A stretch of 64,000 nt of DNA from Parietaria judaica (GCA_954871525.1 OX940868.1:19153056-19217055); one strand, 5' to 3'. Shown: positions 33,491-44,372, numbered from the stretch's first letter. The notes: a model not told the origin generated them from the letters alone. Numbers and translations are program-made.

Positions 33491-33495
33491 GGTAA

Positions 33496-33906
33496 TGTAA
33501 GAATATTTCTCATTAATTGAGAAATAATGAGAAAATATTCTCTTCATATTGTGATCCATATATAAAACGATTTACCACTGATTTGTAAATCAATCAGCTC
33601 TAATTGATTGCCGGAAATCAAGCGAATTAATGCCGTTAATTGTGGGATTACGATTCTCCATTGATGGTCATGGAGGCTATAAATACACCACCTTGAGGTC
33701 CCTAAACTGACTCACACATTCAGAAAACGTACACCATCTAGCGGGTGAGAGCGAGAGTTTAGAAGACCGAGAAAGGGTCGCCGGAATCGAAGCCGAAGCT
33801 CACCGGAGAGCGAAACAATGGCGGGAGGTAATTCAATCCTTTTGCTTCCGCACTTTCGTGTTCATTATGTTAAAGAACACTATAATATCGCATATTATGT
33901 TTTACA
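33496..33906 (+). repeat. 5' LTR of the copia element
   Basis: 411 bp. A TATA box TATAAATA lies at 33678-33685, about two-fifths of the way in, followed by the probable R/U5 region with a GA-rich leader. A short ATG-initiated peptide (MAGGNSILLLPHF) starts at 33818 and is followed by the LTR end. Confidence 0.95.
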
Positions 33907-33908
33907 TT

Positions 33909-33920
33909 TGGTATCAGAGC
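33909..33920 (+). other. Primer-binding site of the copia element
   Basis: TGGTATCAGAGC, two bases after the 5' LTR, is complementary to the 3' end of plant initiator methionine tRNA. This is the usual primer of plant copia elements. Confidence 0.93.
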
Positions 33921-34172
33921 GATTAAAAAGCCTCTGCCTTGTTTTTTCAATTTTTTTTGAAAAAGTCGTTCATGGCTCATGTCGGGTCTTCATTTTTCAC
34001 GTCAAAACCTCGATATTATTTGACCAATCTTCTGGAAATTTTTTTCCTAACAATTCTGGGCTTTAAAACGATGATTTTGGTGAAAAACGAGTGAGAACGA
34101 GCCGGGTCATAAGTTGGGTCGTAACCGGGTCATTCTGACCCGTCTAAAGGTTGAAGACGACTCCAACGACAC

Positions 34173-34327
34173 GTCGTTTTATCTCTATTGTCGTTTCCAG
34201 ACATTGTCGTTTTCTCAGTTATAACGTCGTTTGGTTTCTGACGTCGTTTTTTAAAATAAATTGTCGTTTTCCTCTGTTTTCTGTCGTTTCACTTTTTAAT
34301 GTCATTTTGCTCCTCTGATGTCGTTTT
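34173..34327 (+). repeat. Periodic GTCGTTT array in the copia leader
   Basis: GTCGTTT starts at 34173, 34190, 34206, 34226, 34243, 34263, 34283 and 34320, with the variant GTCATTT at 34301. Spacings are 17, 16, 20, 17, 20, 20, 18 and 19 bases. The array lies in the untranslated stretch between the primer-binding site and gag. Similar arrays occur at 28423-28590, 60061-60240 and, inverted, 63929-63990. Confidence 0.85.
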
Positions 34328-35091
34328 TCGTGATTCAGCATAAAGAAAATGACATGTAGTTTGACAGAAACTAAATGACACATGGTTCTGATTATTTGTT
34401 TATTGAATCTTACTGTATGTATTTAATTATGGTATTTCCTAAAGCGAATATATGTCAATATAATTAAAGAACCTCGAAAATAAGTTAAATAATGGTCTAG
34501 TAATCTGATAATTTTTCTAATTGAGAATTGCTCTAGCTTCTTTGATTAGTAAAGATTATATTGTGAAAGATTATATTATAAGACATTATTTATAATAAAT
34601 GTCGTGTGATCTATATGGTTTGATTTATTTTGGAGAGCCACAGCATCCTAAATTTTATTAAACCATACTTTATGATTAAGATTACATTATGTTATACGAC
34701 ACTGAATTGTAGTTAATTATAATTGATATAATAATCTTATCCCACAGGAATTTTATTATATTCTTTTATGATTTATGTTGTGTTTTATTAAATATTTATT
34801 ATAAGAAATTTAAATATTCTTATAATTAACTAAGATAAAGAATTTGATTATTCTTAATCGTCCCACAGGACTTAAGTATTATATAATCTCATTGCTTTAT
34901 CATATTGTCATAAATCTATTTGAATTAAAATTTCGCCCACAGGCAATTTTATGTCATTGATTTATGTTGTGTTTTGTTATATATATGTTTTACATTGATA
35001 AACATATTATTTAACATATAAAATAGTCTCATATAAAGTCATGAACTAAGCATATATGTATTTAATATTCACATCTATTTTACCCGCTGGT

Positions 35092-36135
35092 ATGTCTGAT
35101 ATTCGTTGCGATGTTCCGGACCTAACCGGTGACAATTTCAAGATCTGGAAGGAAAGAATATTGCTTCATTTAGGCTGGATGGATATGGACTATGCTATAA
35201 GGATGGACGCACCTGCTATCACCGATACCAGTTCTCCTGCTGAAATTGCTCTTTACGAACGTTGGGAACGATCTAATCGTCTCAGCATAATGTACGTAAA
35301 GACGAGAATTTCTTCTGGTATTCGGGGTTCAATCGATCAGCATACCAACATCCGTTCTCTGATGAAAGCCGTTGATGAGCAGTTTGAAACTTCCGACAAA
35401 GCACTGGCAAGCACCCTGATAATGAAGTTCACATCGCTTCGACTCACTAGTGAAAAAGGAGTGCGCGAGTACCTGATAATGAAAATGAGGGATACTGCAG
35501 CTCAATTGAAAAACCTGGAAGTGGATATGTCTGAATCCTTCCTTGTTCACTATATCTTGACCACTCTTCCTTCGAAATATGGGCCATTTAAGATCTCCTA
35601 CAATACGCACAAGGATAAATGGTCAATTAATGAGCTTATGACCATGTGCGTACAAGAGGAGAGTCGGCTCCTTATGGAGAAAAATGAAACTGTCCACATG
35701 GTGACTCATGCTAGAAAGAAGACACCATTCAATAAGGACAAAGGGAAAGGTAAAATACCACCCGAAGCGGAGATCAAGAAAGTGAGGAAATGTCACTTCT
35801 GTAAGAAGAAGGGGCATGAAAGGAAAGACTGCGCCAAATTCACAGCCTGGCTGGTGAAGAAAGGTAACATTTCTCTGGTTTGTTACGAGTCTAATATGGT
35901 TGATGTAAATGTTGACACATGGTGGGTTGATTCAGGAGCAACTGTTCACATTTCGACTTCCCTGCAGGGTATGACAAACCTAAGGAAGCCGGTGAACAGT
36001 GAGTGTGATATCCTGTCAGGAAATAAGATTCCTTCAACTGTGGAAGCTGTTGGGACATGCAAATTAGTTTTAAGGAATGGTTTCATTTTATGTTTAGAAA
36101 AGACCTTTACATTCCAAGGTTTGCTAAGAATTTGA
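35092..36135 (+). CDS. Copia gag and start of protease
   Basis: The open frame begins at 35056, but the family-like start is MSDIRCDVPDLTGDNFKIWK at 35092. Gag (UBN2-type) runs to about 35750. A zinc knuckle CHFCKKKGHERKDC lies at 35792-35833. The aspartic protease active site DSGA is at 35932-35943. The frame then stops at 36135 inside the protease-to-integrase linker, where family members read on. The pol frame takes over by a shift of one base near 36100-36110. Confidence 0.88.
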   Translation: MSDIRCDVPDLTGDNFKIWKERILLHLGWMDMDYAIRMDAPAITDTSSPAEIALYERWERSNRLSIMYVKTRISSGIRGSIDQHTNIRSLMKAVDEQFETSDKALASTLIMKFTSLRLTSEKGVREYLIMKMRDTAAQLKNLEVDMSESFLVHYILTTLPSKYGPFKISYNTHKDKWSINELMTMCVQEESRLLMEKNETVHMVTHARKKTPFNKDKGKGKIPPEAEIKKVRKCHFCKKKGHERKDCAKFTAWLVKKGNISLVCYESNMVDVNVDTWWVDSGATVHISTSLQGMTNLRKPVNSECDILSGNKIPSTVEAVGTCKLVLRNGFILCLEKTFTFQGLLRI

Positions 36136-39107
36136 TTTCTGTTTCAAGACTTGATCTTTTGGGCTATTCATTCACTTTTAAAGATGCATCTTTGCGTATA
36201 TCTTATGCTTCTGAAATGATTGGATATGGTGTTTTAATAAATGGTCTTTATCTTCTTCATTTACATAGTGAAATCATTAATAATACATTGCATGTTCACA
36301 CTGGCATTAAAAGATGTGTTACGAAAGACGATTCCTCTATGTTGTGGCACCGGAGATTATGTCATATCTCCATTGAGAGAATTAAAAGGTTAGTGAAAGA
36401 TGAAGTATTAACTACTTTAGATTTTACTGACTTTGATACTTGTGTGGACTGCATTAAGGGAAAGCAGACCAACAAATCAAAGAAAGGTGCAAAGAGGAGT
36501 TCTGAAATTTTACAAATCATCCATACTTACATATGTAGTCCTGACATAGACTCAGATAGTCAGAAATATTTTATCACCTTTATAGATGATTTTTCTCGCT
36601 ATACGTATCTTTATCTGATTCAACATAAGAGCGAGGCTTTAGATGTCTTTAAGATATTTAAAGCTGAAGTTGAAAAACAATGTGGAAAACAGATTAAGAT
36701 AGTGAGATCTGATAGAGGTGGAGAATATTATGGTAGATACACTGAAGATGGACAAGCACATGGTCCATTTGCGAAGTTTCTTCAAGAACATGGGATTGTT
36801 GCCCAATTTACTATGCCTGGTACACCACATCAAAATGGTGTAGCAGAAAGAAGAAACCGAACATTATTGGACATGGTGCGGAGTATGCGTAGCAACTCTA
36901 AACTTCCGAGCTCATTATGGACCGAAGCTCTTAAGACGGCTGTGTACATATTAAACCGTGTTCCAACCAAGGCTGTTCCAAAAACGCCATTTGAGCTTTT
37001 CAAAGGTTGGAAACCAAGTTTACATCATGTACGCGTTTGGGGATGCCCGTCTGAAGTAAGGATTTATAACCCACAAGAAAAGAAATTAGACCCAAGAACC
37101 ATCAGCGGTTATTTTGTTGGGTACGCTGAAAAGTCTAAGGGTTATAGATTTTATTGTCCATCTAATACTACTAGGATTGTTGAATCAAAGAATGCTAAAT
37201 TTCTAGAAAATGACTTGATTAGTGGGAGTGATCATTCAAGAAACTTTGTTTCTGAGAAAGATCATCCAGTTGTTGAAACTCCCACAGGTGATCGATTGGT
37301 TGTCATTCATAACACCCCTTCAGTTCAAATCGGTGTGGATAAACCAATCATTGAGCCACCACAAGTTGTTGATGTTGCTCCCATAGATCAGCCTGTTCAA
37401 CAAGTTGAACCACCAACTCTAATTGAATCTGGTGGTGAACATTTAAGAAGATCTACTCGAGCAAAGAAATCGGCTATTCCTAATGACTATCAAGTGTATC
37501 TACAAGAATGTGACTATAACATCGGAGCTGTAGATGATCCTGAAACATTTTCACAAGCCATAAGTTGTACAGAATCGAAATTGTGGCACAATGCCATGCT
37601 AGAAGAAATGGATTCCATGAAAAGCAATGAAGTTTGGGATCTAGTTGAGTTGCCTAAAGGGGCGAAAGCCATTGGGTGTAAATGGGTCTATAAAACGAAA
37701 AGAGACTCATTAGGCAACATTGAGAAACACAAAGCTAGACTTGTTGCTAAGGGATTTACTCAAAAGGAAGGAATTGACTTCACAGAGACTTTTTCTCCTG
37801 TGTCTAAAAAGGATTCTCTTCGAGTGATTTTGGCATTAGTTGCTCATTTCGATTTTGAACTACAACAAATGGATGTGAAAATCGCATTCCTTAATGGTGA
37901 TCTAGAGGAACAGGTATACATGAAACAACCTGAAGGTTTTTCCTCTAGTACTGGTGAGCATTTGGTGTGTAAGCTTAAAAAGTCACTTTACGGATTAAAA
38001 CAAGCATCCCGTCAATGGTATTTAAAATTTCATACTATCATCTCTTCATTTGGTTTTGAAGAGAATGTTATGGATCAATGTATATACCAGAAGGTCAGTG
38101 GGAGTAAAATTTGCTTTCTTGTTTTATACGTTGACGACATTTTGCTTGCAACCAATGACAATGGATTACTTCGTGAAGTGAAACAATTTCTCTCTAAATC
38201 TTTTGAAATGAAGGATATGGGTGATGCATCTTATGTTATTGGAATCAAGATTCATCGAGATAGACACCGTGGTGTTTTGGGTCTGTCTCAGGAAACCTAC
38301 ATTAACAAAGTTTTGAAGAGATTCAATATGGAAAATTGTTCACCATCTGTTGCTCCCATTGTGAAGGGTGATAAATTTGCATTAAACCAGTGTCCTAAAA
38401 ATGATCTTGAAAGAGAACAAATGAAGAACATTCCATATGCCTCTGCTGTTGGAAGCATGATGTATGCTCAAGTCTGTACAAGACCTGACATTGCATTTGC
38501 TGCGGGAATGCTAGGACGATATCAGAATAATCCGGGTTTAGACCACTGGAAAGCTGTGAAGAAAGTGTTGAGGTACCTCCAAGGTACCAAAGAGTACATG
38601 CTTATGTTCAAACGAACCGACAACTTAGAAGTAGTTGGCTATTCAGATTCAGACTTCGCTGGTTGTATTGATACACGTAAATCAACATCTGGTTACGTGT
38701 TCAAGTTTGCCGATGGAGCTGTTTCTTGGAGAAGCGCCAAGCAAACATTGATTGCTATTTCTACTATGGAAGCTGAGTTCATTTCCTGTTTTGAGGCTAC
38801 ATCGCACGGTGTATGGTTGAAGAGTTTTATATCTGGGCTTAAAGTTGTCGACTCTATTTCGAAGCCATTGAAGATATATTGTGATAATTCAGCTGCTGTA
38901 TTTATGGCTAAGAATAACAAGTGTGGTAGTCGAAGTAAACATATCGACATAAAATACTTGGCCATAAAGGAGCGTGTTCAAAAGAAGAAAGTGGTCGTTG
39001 AACATATTAGCACTGAAGAAATGCTAGCTGATCCTATGACTAAAGGCATGCCAATAAATAAATTCAAGGATCATGTAGCTAACATGGGACTTGGTTCCAT
39101 AATGTAA
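36105..39107 (+). CDS. Copia pol: integrase, reverse transcriptase, RNase H
   Basis: Open from the shift to the stop at 39107. It has the integrase zinc finger (LWHRRLCH with CVDC), the DDE catalytic core (FIDDFS, SDRGGEY, NGVAERRNRT) and a chromosome-distal linker. The reverse transcriptase has TFSPVSKKDSLR, QMDVKIAFLNGDL and YVDD near 38128. RNase H has DSDFAGCIDTRKSTSGY and ends GLGSIM. There are no stops or further shifts. Without expression past the frame change it would lack a start, as gag and pol of plant copia elements are normally one frame. Confidence 0.9.
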   Translation, partial: LYIPRFAKNLISVSRLDLLGYSFTFKDASLRISYASEMIGYGVLINGLYLLHLHSEIINNTLHVHTGIKRCVTKDDSSMLWHRRLCHISIERIKRLVKDEVLTTLDFTDFDTCVDCIKGKQTNKSKKGAKRSSEILQIIHTYICSPDIDSDSQKYFITFIDDFSRYTYLYLIQHKSEALDVFKIFKAEVEKQCGKQIKIVRSDRGGEYYGRYTEDGQAHGPFAKFLQEHGIVAQFTMPGTPHQNGVAERRNRTLLDMVRSMRSNSKLPSSLWTEALKTAVYILNRVPTKAVPKTPFELFKGWKPSLHHVRVWGCPSEVRIYNPQEKKLDPRTISGYFVGYAEKSKGYRFYCPSNTTRIVESKNAKFLENDLISGSDHSRNFVSEKDHPVVETPTGDRLVVIHNTPSVQIGVDKPIIEPPQVVDVAPIDQPVQQVEPPTLIESGGEHLRRSTRAKKSAIPNDYQVYLQECDYNIGAVDDPETFSQAISCTESKLWHNAMLEEMDSMKSNEVWDLVELPKGAKAIGCKWVYKTKRDSLGNIEKHKARLVAKGFTQKEGIDFTETFSPVSKKDSLRVILALVAHFDFELQQMDVKIAFLNGDLEEQVYMKQPEGFSSSTGEHLVCKLKKSLYGLKQASRQWYLKFHTIISSFGFEENVMDQCIYQKVSGSKICFLVLYVDDILLATNDNGLLREVKQFLSKSFEMKDMGDASYVIGIKIHRDRHRGVLGLSQETYINKVLKRFNMENCSPSVAPIVKGDKFALNQCPKNDLEREQMKNIPYASAVGSMMYAQVCTRPDIAFAAGMLGRYQNNPGLDHWKAVKKVLRYLQGTKEYMLMFKRTDNLEVVGYSDSDFAGCIDTRKSTSGYVFKFADGAVSWRSAKQTLIAISTMEAEFISCFEATSHGVWLKSFISGLKVVDSISKPLKIYCDNSAAVFMAKNNKCGSRSKHIDIKYLAIKERVQKKKVVVEHISTEEMLADPMTKGMPINKFKDHVANMGLGSIM

Positions 39108-39380
39108 TTTTGTTACATTTCATTTTGTTATCAATAAAACTCTTATTCAATTGATATTTCTCTTATTATTGTGCGCACTTAGATCTTGAGATTTATCGTT
39201 TTGCGTGGACCTAGAACAGAATAAACATATGGTTTATTCATTAAAGTCTAAAAGGCTATTAATTTAAGAAACTTGATATATTGTAATACATGGAAGATAA
39301 TACTCGCTCAAAGAGAACTTGTCGCCATGATTCATATATTTTGGTTCTTTCTAGAAATGAGCATTTAGTTATATGGATCA

Positions 39381-39390
39381 AGTGGGAGAA
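39381..39390 (+). other. Polypurine tract of the copia element
   Basis: agtgggagaa directly precedes the 3' LTR, the expected plus-strand primer. Confidence 0.85.
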
Positions 39391-39801
39391 TGTAAGAATA
39401 TTTCTCATTAATTGAGAAATAATGAGAAAATATTCTCTTCATATTGTGATCCATATATAAAACGATTTACCACTGATTTGTAAATCAATCAGCTCTAATT
39501 GATTGCCGGAAATCAAGCGAATTAATGCCGTTAATTGTGGGATTACGATTCTCCATTGATGGTCATGGAGGCTATAAATACACCACCTTGAGGTCCCTAA
39601 ACTGACTCACACATTCAGAAAACGTACACCATCTAGCGGGTGAGAGCGAGAGTTTAGAAGACCGAGAAAGGGTCGCCGGAATCGAAGCCGAAGCTCACCG
39701 GAGAGCGAAACAATGGCAGGAGGTAATTCAATCCTTTTGCTTCCGCACTTTCGTGTTCATTATGTTAAAGAACACTATAATATCGCATATTATGTTTTAC
39801 A
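39391..39801 (+). repeat. 3' LTR of the copia element
   Basis: 411 bp, identical to the 5' LTR except A at 39718 for G at 33823. It is followed by the target duplication GGTAA. Confidence 0.95.
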
Positions 39802-39943
39802 GGTAACCCAACTCGGAGTGGTGTGGGCTTGGACTACTCGCACCCGTAAAGGGCGGGTCCAAGCGGATGATAGGCACGGCCCACCCGTTTGGAGAGCTCT
39901 AGATATAAGTCATGAGTATTGAGTTGGTATCATGGCTTCTCAA

Positions 39944-39985
39944 AGGCCATACTAACTGTTAACAATTTAACAGTTAGTATGGCCT
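39944..39985. repeat. Perfect 18-bp hairpin
   Basis: aggccatactaactgtta at 39944-39961 pairs perfectly with taacagttagtatggcct at 39968-39985 around a 6-base loop. Pairing does not continue far outside. It lies in the DNA right of the copia insertion. It might be a transposon end remnant or a transcriptional terminator-like structure, but nothing links it to a gene. Confidence 0.75.
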
Positions 39986-39999
39986 CATAGTGGGCACGG

Positions 40000-40736
40000 G
40001 CTGCACCCACTGCCCGAGATAGCTGGACCCGTAGGCCAACGGCCACGAGTAGCGTATGTAACTTTCCAACTACACATGCTGATGTTTTACGAATTCGAAA
40101 CGAAGTCGGAAAATTATAAAACATCACTGTGATAAAATGAGGAACAAGATAAGAAATAAATTATGAGCATATCCAACAGAAAAAGGAAGATGTATTCATC
40201 GTTGAATCACATGAACAATTTGCTAATCTGCAATTATAAAGATTAATCAACTTTGAATTCTCCACATATACAATTGCACGTGATTATCTTTTCATGTATA
40301 TATGTGTATGTTTCTCTAGAAACCTCATCAATTTTTATTTTTATTTTAACGATTTTGACAGTTTGTATTGCATCTTTTACATTTTCAGATAGTGTTGATC
40401 ATTTATTTTTTAATGAGTATAATGTTTTTATCAAGAAAATAAATTTTAATAATCATTGAGTTTGCAATGTTTATGGGTCGATTAAAACAATTTTTAAGCA
40501 AATGTATAATCTATAATCTTTATAAAAAACAAGAATATTCCTTTTCTCAAATGAAAAAAAAATCTTTTTTTTAGAATAGCCGGAAATCACGTAAACCGTG
40601 ATTCCGTCTCAAATTTACTAATATAGCCCTCACTTATGGTGGAGGAAAACCGTAGTAACAAACGATCAAAGAGGTTTACCAAGATTGAAACAAAATACCC
40701 CAAAAATCCAAAACAACCTTCAAGACTCATAACAAA
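40000..40736. other. Intergenic, no gene seen
   Basis: AT-rich DNA. The ORFs present are short and of unlikely composition. No bounded element recognised. Confidence 0.5.
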
Positions 40737-40950
40737 TCAAAACAGTAACGCCAAATTAAACAAGTCCAACCTCAACAAACGTTTGATAAGAAAAGGAAGA
40801 TCACTAGAATTGGTAAACAAATTATCTCTACCGCTGGCACCATAACGAGCTAATGCATCAGTGACCTTATTCCCCTCTTTATAAAAATAATGTATTTCCT
40901 AATCCGTGATAAAAATATAATCATTGTTAAACAAAGAAACAAAAGTTCCA
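40737..40950 (-). pseudogene. Relic of an RNase H-like domain, probably from a LINE
   Basis: The minus-strand reading EGNKVTDALARYGASG, ending LFNLALLF and a stop at 40737-40739, matches the closing motif of plant RNase H-like domains (pattern N-x-V-A-D-A-L-A-x-x-G). Upstream the frame is broken by a stop and shows only weak similarity (IHYFYKEGNK). No reverse transcriptase remains nearby. Confidence 0.55.
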
Positions 40951-41135
40951 TTTGAGCGTCGTCCCGTCCGGCATATAAAGAAACCAAGAAATGTAAGACC
41001 CTCTCATCTTCCCGTTGTACATTCCTTAATAAGCGGATGAGCGTCCTCCATGAGCTTAATTTTCTTGCCCCTGTATCGACCAAGTTTTATGTACTTTTCA
41101 CCAAATATTATATATCTAACAAAGAAATGTATACA

Positions 41136-42330
41136 TTACCCCAAGTTGACATCGAAGACCTCCATAGCACTAGTAGTGCTCACCATATCCTTGAGAGAAA
41201 CAAAGCTCGGTGTGTGGACATATCCTTGAGAGAAACAAAGCTCGGTGTGTGGACAATGGCATTAAGCATCGAAGTAGGGCAAGAATAATTGACACTCTTG
41301 AACCTCAACCCTCCCGACTTGTCAGAGTAGACGACCAACATTCTTGTGGTCTCATCGAACATCTGAAAAGCACCGTCGCTTGAGCGGCTCAAAGGTGTAA
41401 AAGGTTGCGAACTTGATGTTTTGATGAAGATCAATATCGTCCACAACTCGCTGACACCGGATTCGTCCATCGCCCATATTTTCATGACATCGTCAACTCT
41501 TCCGTATACGCAAAGCTGGTCTCGGAGAACACTCACGCCAACTTGGGAAGTCATCTTATTTAGACATAATGGTAGCGGAATTGAGGACCGCATCCGCTCA
41601 TCTTCCAAGTCAAAACAGGCTACACAACTAGTGGGGTTTTTTGTATTGCGGGAGCAAAACCAGTAACAAGCTCCATTGAAGTAGATTCGGGAAACTCCGT
41701 AGTCCATTTTCCATTTCGATGGCACAACACAAACACGCCTCCATGTATTTTTCCCGAGCGTGTGTATAACCATAGCGTTTTCAGTCATTGTGGGCACTTG
41801 AAACACCTTGTACTGACTGCTCTTGGGGCTGAAACCAAAACATAGAAGACCCCGTATTTTTACCGTGAAGCGAGGCTTGGGCAGCTTGATGAACTCGTTG
41901 GTGATCGGATTGCAGACAATAGTACATTTTAACGACTCGGAAAAGCAAAGCAAGCCGTTGCACGATCCGATGACCCTAAAACCGAGATCTCTGGTATCAA
42001 AATTCACCCCCCTTAAAGCCTGTATCTTGTCGACCACGTCGGAACGACCATCGACAATATTAAGCAATGAATGGACATTTGTCAGCTGGATCTTCAAGAC
42101 AGATTTAACTTTTTCAACGTGATGCCACCGATTGCGTTTAATATGATGCCCAGCCCGTGCCTGTGTGAAAATAGAGGACAAGGCTTGGCTTGTGCAAAGT
42201 GCAGCTTAGCGAAATGAGGGTCCGAAATCAAGCCGTACCAAGTCTTGCACACGCTCTTGGTCATCACTATGCTCCACGTTGATAGTTTCAGTATGATCTC
42301 GTAAAAGACGGCCACCGGAAGATTAGCCAT
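41136..42330 (-). pseudogene. F-box protein gene with two lesions
   Basis: The minus-strand start MANLPVAVFYEIILKLSTWS at 42330 is an N-terminal F-box, continuing MTKSVCKTWYGLISDPHFAK. Near 42170-42185 the frame shifts by one base. The next frame then carries an F-box-associated domain (RVIGSCNGLLCF, CNPITNEFIKLPKPR, FGFSPKSSQYKVFQV, WRRVCVVPSKWKMDYGVSRI). At the 3' end a 35-bp tandem duplication (41185-41254) moves the ending to an early stop at 41180; the pre-duplication frame would stop at 41136-41138. F-box proteins give SCF ubiquitin ligases their specificity. This copy is probably non-functional. Confidence 0.8.
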
Positions 42331-42568
42331 CGAGTCGCCAGACCCTTGACGGGCTGAAAGGTCTCTTATTCGCCATTCTAGAGAGATATCCAAAAGGAAC
42401 ACTATTCAATCATTATTCAAAATCTCAATAAGAAAACACAAGTATTGATTAATATGCACAACTTGTATTAAACACACGCATAAAGAAAAAAAAAACACTG
42501 AAATAATTGGCGATTGTTACTTCTTTGTGGAAATAAGCCAGTAATTACGTATATACTGTAATTGCTAT

Positions 42569-43167
42569 TAGGGGTGAGCATTTTAGACCCAACCCGATGG
42601 CCCAACTCAATCCGTTAGAGACCCGACCCCAATCTAACCGGCTCAAACTAACCCGCTTAAAGTTGGGTTGGATCGGGACGGACCCGACTATTATTCGGGT
42701 CGGGGTCGGGTCCAAAACCTTGGGTCGGGTCGGGGTCTCCGACCCGACCAATATAATAAATACATATTTCATATTAATTTGTATTCAAGTAGTGTAATCT
42801 TTAATCTTTTAAAAATTTTCATTCTCAAATTTATTTAGAATTAAAGACCATTCAATCTCTCATTTTCATGTTTTACATTGTTTAGTGTATGTTTGTTTGA
42901 TTAAATTTATTTGGGGTATTTTTACTTGAATTTTGAGTTACATTGGTGCATTTTTTTCATATTATTTTTTGTTATATAAGATTAAATTTTAATTAATCGG
43001 GCCATGGCGACCCAAACCAAACCAACCCGATTTTTATCAGGTCGGTTTGGTTCGGGCATTGAAAATTTTTAGGTCGGATCGGGCTTTTTTTTAGGAACCT
43101 GAAGTGATCGGGTCGGGTCCATATAAAAAGTATCGGGGCGGCCCAACCCAACCCATGCTCACCCCTA
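42569..43167. mobile_element. hAT-type MITE, copy 2 (TAGGGGTGAGCAT family)
   Basis: 599 bp with the same ends as 12459-13085 and high similarity throughout. The flanks ATTGCTAT (42561-42568) and CTTGCTAT (43168-43175) match at seven of eight positions. It lies just upstream of the F-box pseudogene, in what may have been its leader or promoter. Confidence 0.9.
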
Positions 43168-43175
43168 CTTGCTAT

Positions 43176-43517
43176 AGTCAAGAACCGAGAATAGCCCAAT
43201 AAAGAAGTACCAAAGTTGGAAAACTGATGCAAAAGAATGTGCTCGGAGATAGCCACCGGATTTGCCCTCGTTTGTTGGAAGTCTCGCCGGAAGAAGATGA
43301 GGAATGTTTTTTTTTTAATAGTCATCGCCCTTATTTAGAAAAAGGCTTTAGGGTTTTCTAATATATTTCCCTGAAAATATTGGGACATTTCCTATTTTAT
43401 TATACGTAATAATTTAATATCTATATATAAAAAGAAATAAAAAATTATGTTAAAATTGAAGTATTTGACGTTGACAATCTTTTTTTTCCTCTTTTTTTAT
43501 TTTTTTAAGACGCTTTG
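43176..43517 (-). other. Possible former leader of the F-box gene
   Basis: The minus-strand sequence from about 43320 (ccggcgagacttccaac onward) is GC-richer and lies right behind the MITE. It may be the displaced 5' leader of the F-box gene, but no splice or start signal proves this. The rest (43330-43517) is AT-rich and blank. Confidence 0.3.
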
Positions 43518-43815
43518 GAGAAATATCCAAATCTGAAAGTGTGTTTAGCAAAATAGTCAAATTTTGGTTAATTTTGTAAACTAGCCAATTAACCATTTAA
43601 ATGGAAATTTCAATTACATTATTGCCCTCATGTTTTAACAAAATTAAAAAATTCATTTATTTTCATTAATTGAAAATATTGCTATTAATTGAAATAGCTA
43701 TTAATGTGGTAACAACCAAAACCAAACCCCTTTTCTTTGTATAATTCAAATTTTAAATTCAAAACATTCATATAATTTTCGGATTTATTTTTTTTCAAAA
43801 AATATCAACAAATGA

Positions 43816-44372
43816 AAGACGCAAATTAACATAAATCAACACCAAATTAACGTAAATCAACAACGAATAACCGTAAATTAACAACGAATTAACATAAATC
43901 AACACCGAATTAACGTAAATCAACAACGAATAACCGTAAATTAACAACGAATTAACGTAAATCAACAACGAATCAAGGTAAATCAACAACGAATCGACGT
44001 AAATTAATAACGAATCAACGTAAATTAACAACGAATCAACGTAAATTAACAATCAAAAATATTATTCATATTAAAATGTAAATACGATAATCAAATATTT
44101 CAAATACAAAAAATAATCTCTCTCTTTCTCTCTCCCGTAAGACCGTCGAAGCTTCACCGTCGATCGCCGTAGCCTCTGTGTCAACGAATAACCGTAAATT
44201 AACAACGAATTAACATAAATCAACACCGAATTAACGTAAATCAACAACGAATAACCGTAAATTAACAACGAATTAACGTAAATCAACAACGAATCAAGGT
44301 AAATCAACAACGAATCGACGTAAATTAATAACGAATCAACGTAAATTAACAACGAATCAACGTAAATTAACA
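43816..44372. repeat. Short-unit tandem array, twice duplicated
   Basis: Units of about 18 bp (attaacaacgaatcaacgta and variants) fill 43816-44055 and again 44180-44372. The two blocks are related by a 321-bp tandem duplication: the tail cctctgtgt occurs at 44173-44181 and 44494-44502. The resulting minus-strand ORFs with repeated LLIYVDS units are products of the array, not genes. Confidence 0.85.

Larger units (their letters stand above)
33496..39801 (+). mobile_element. Complete Ty1/copia LTR retrotransposon
   Basis: 6306 bp with two 411-bp LTRs (33496-33906 and 39391-39801), each starting TGTAAGAAT and ending TTTTACA. They are flanked by the 5-bp target duplication GGTAA (33491-33495 and 39802-39806). 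By direct comparison the LTRs differ at one base (G at 33823, A at 39718), so the insertion is very young. A primer-binding site TGGTATCAGAGC and a polypurine tract are in place. The domain order gag, protease, integrase, RT, RNase H defines copia. One frameshift separates gag-protease from the rest of pol. Confidence 0.96.
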
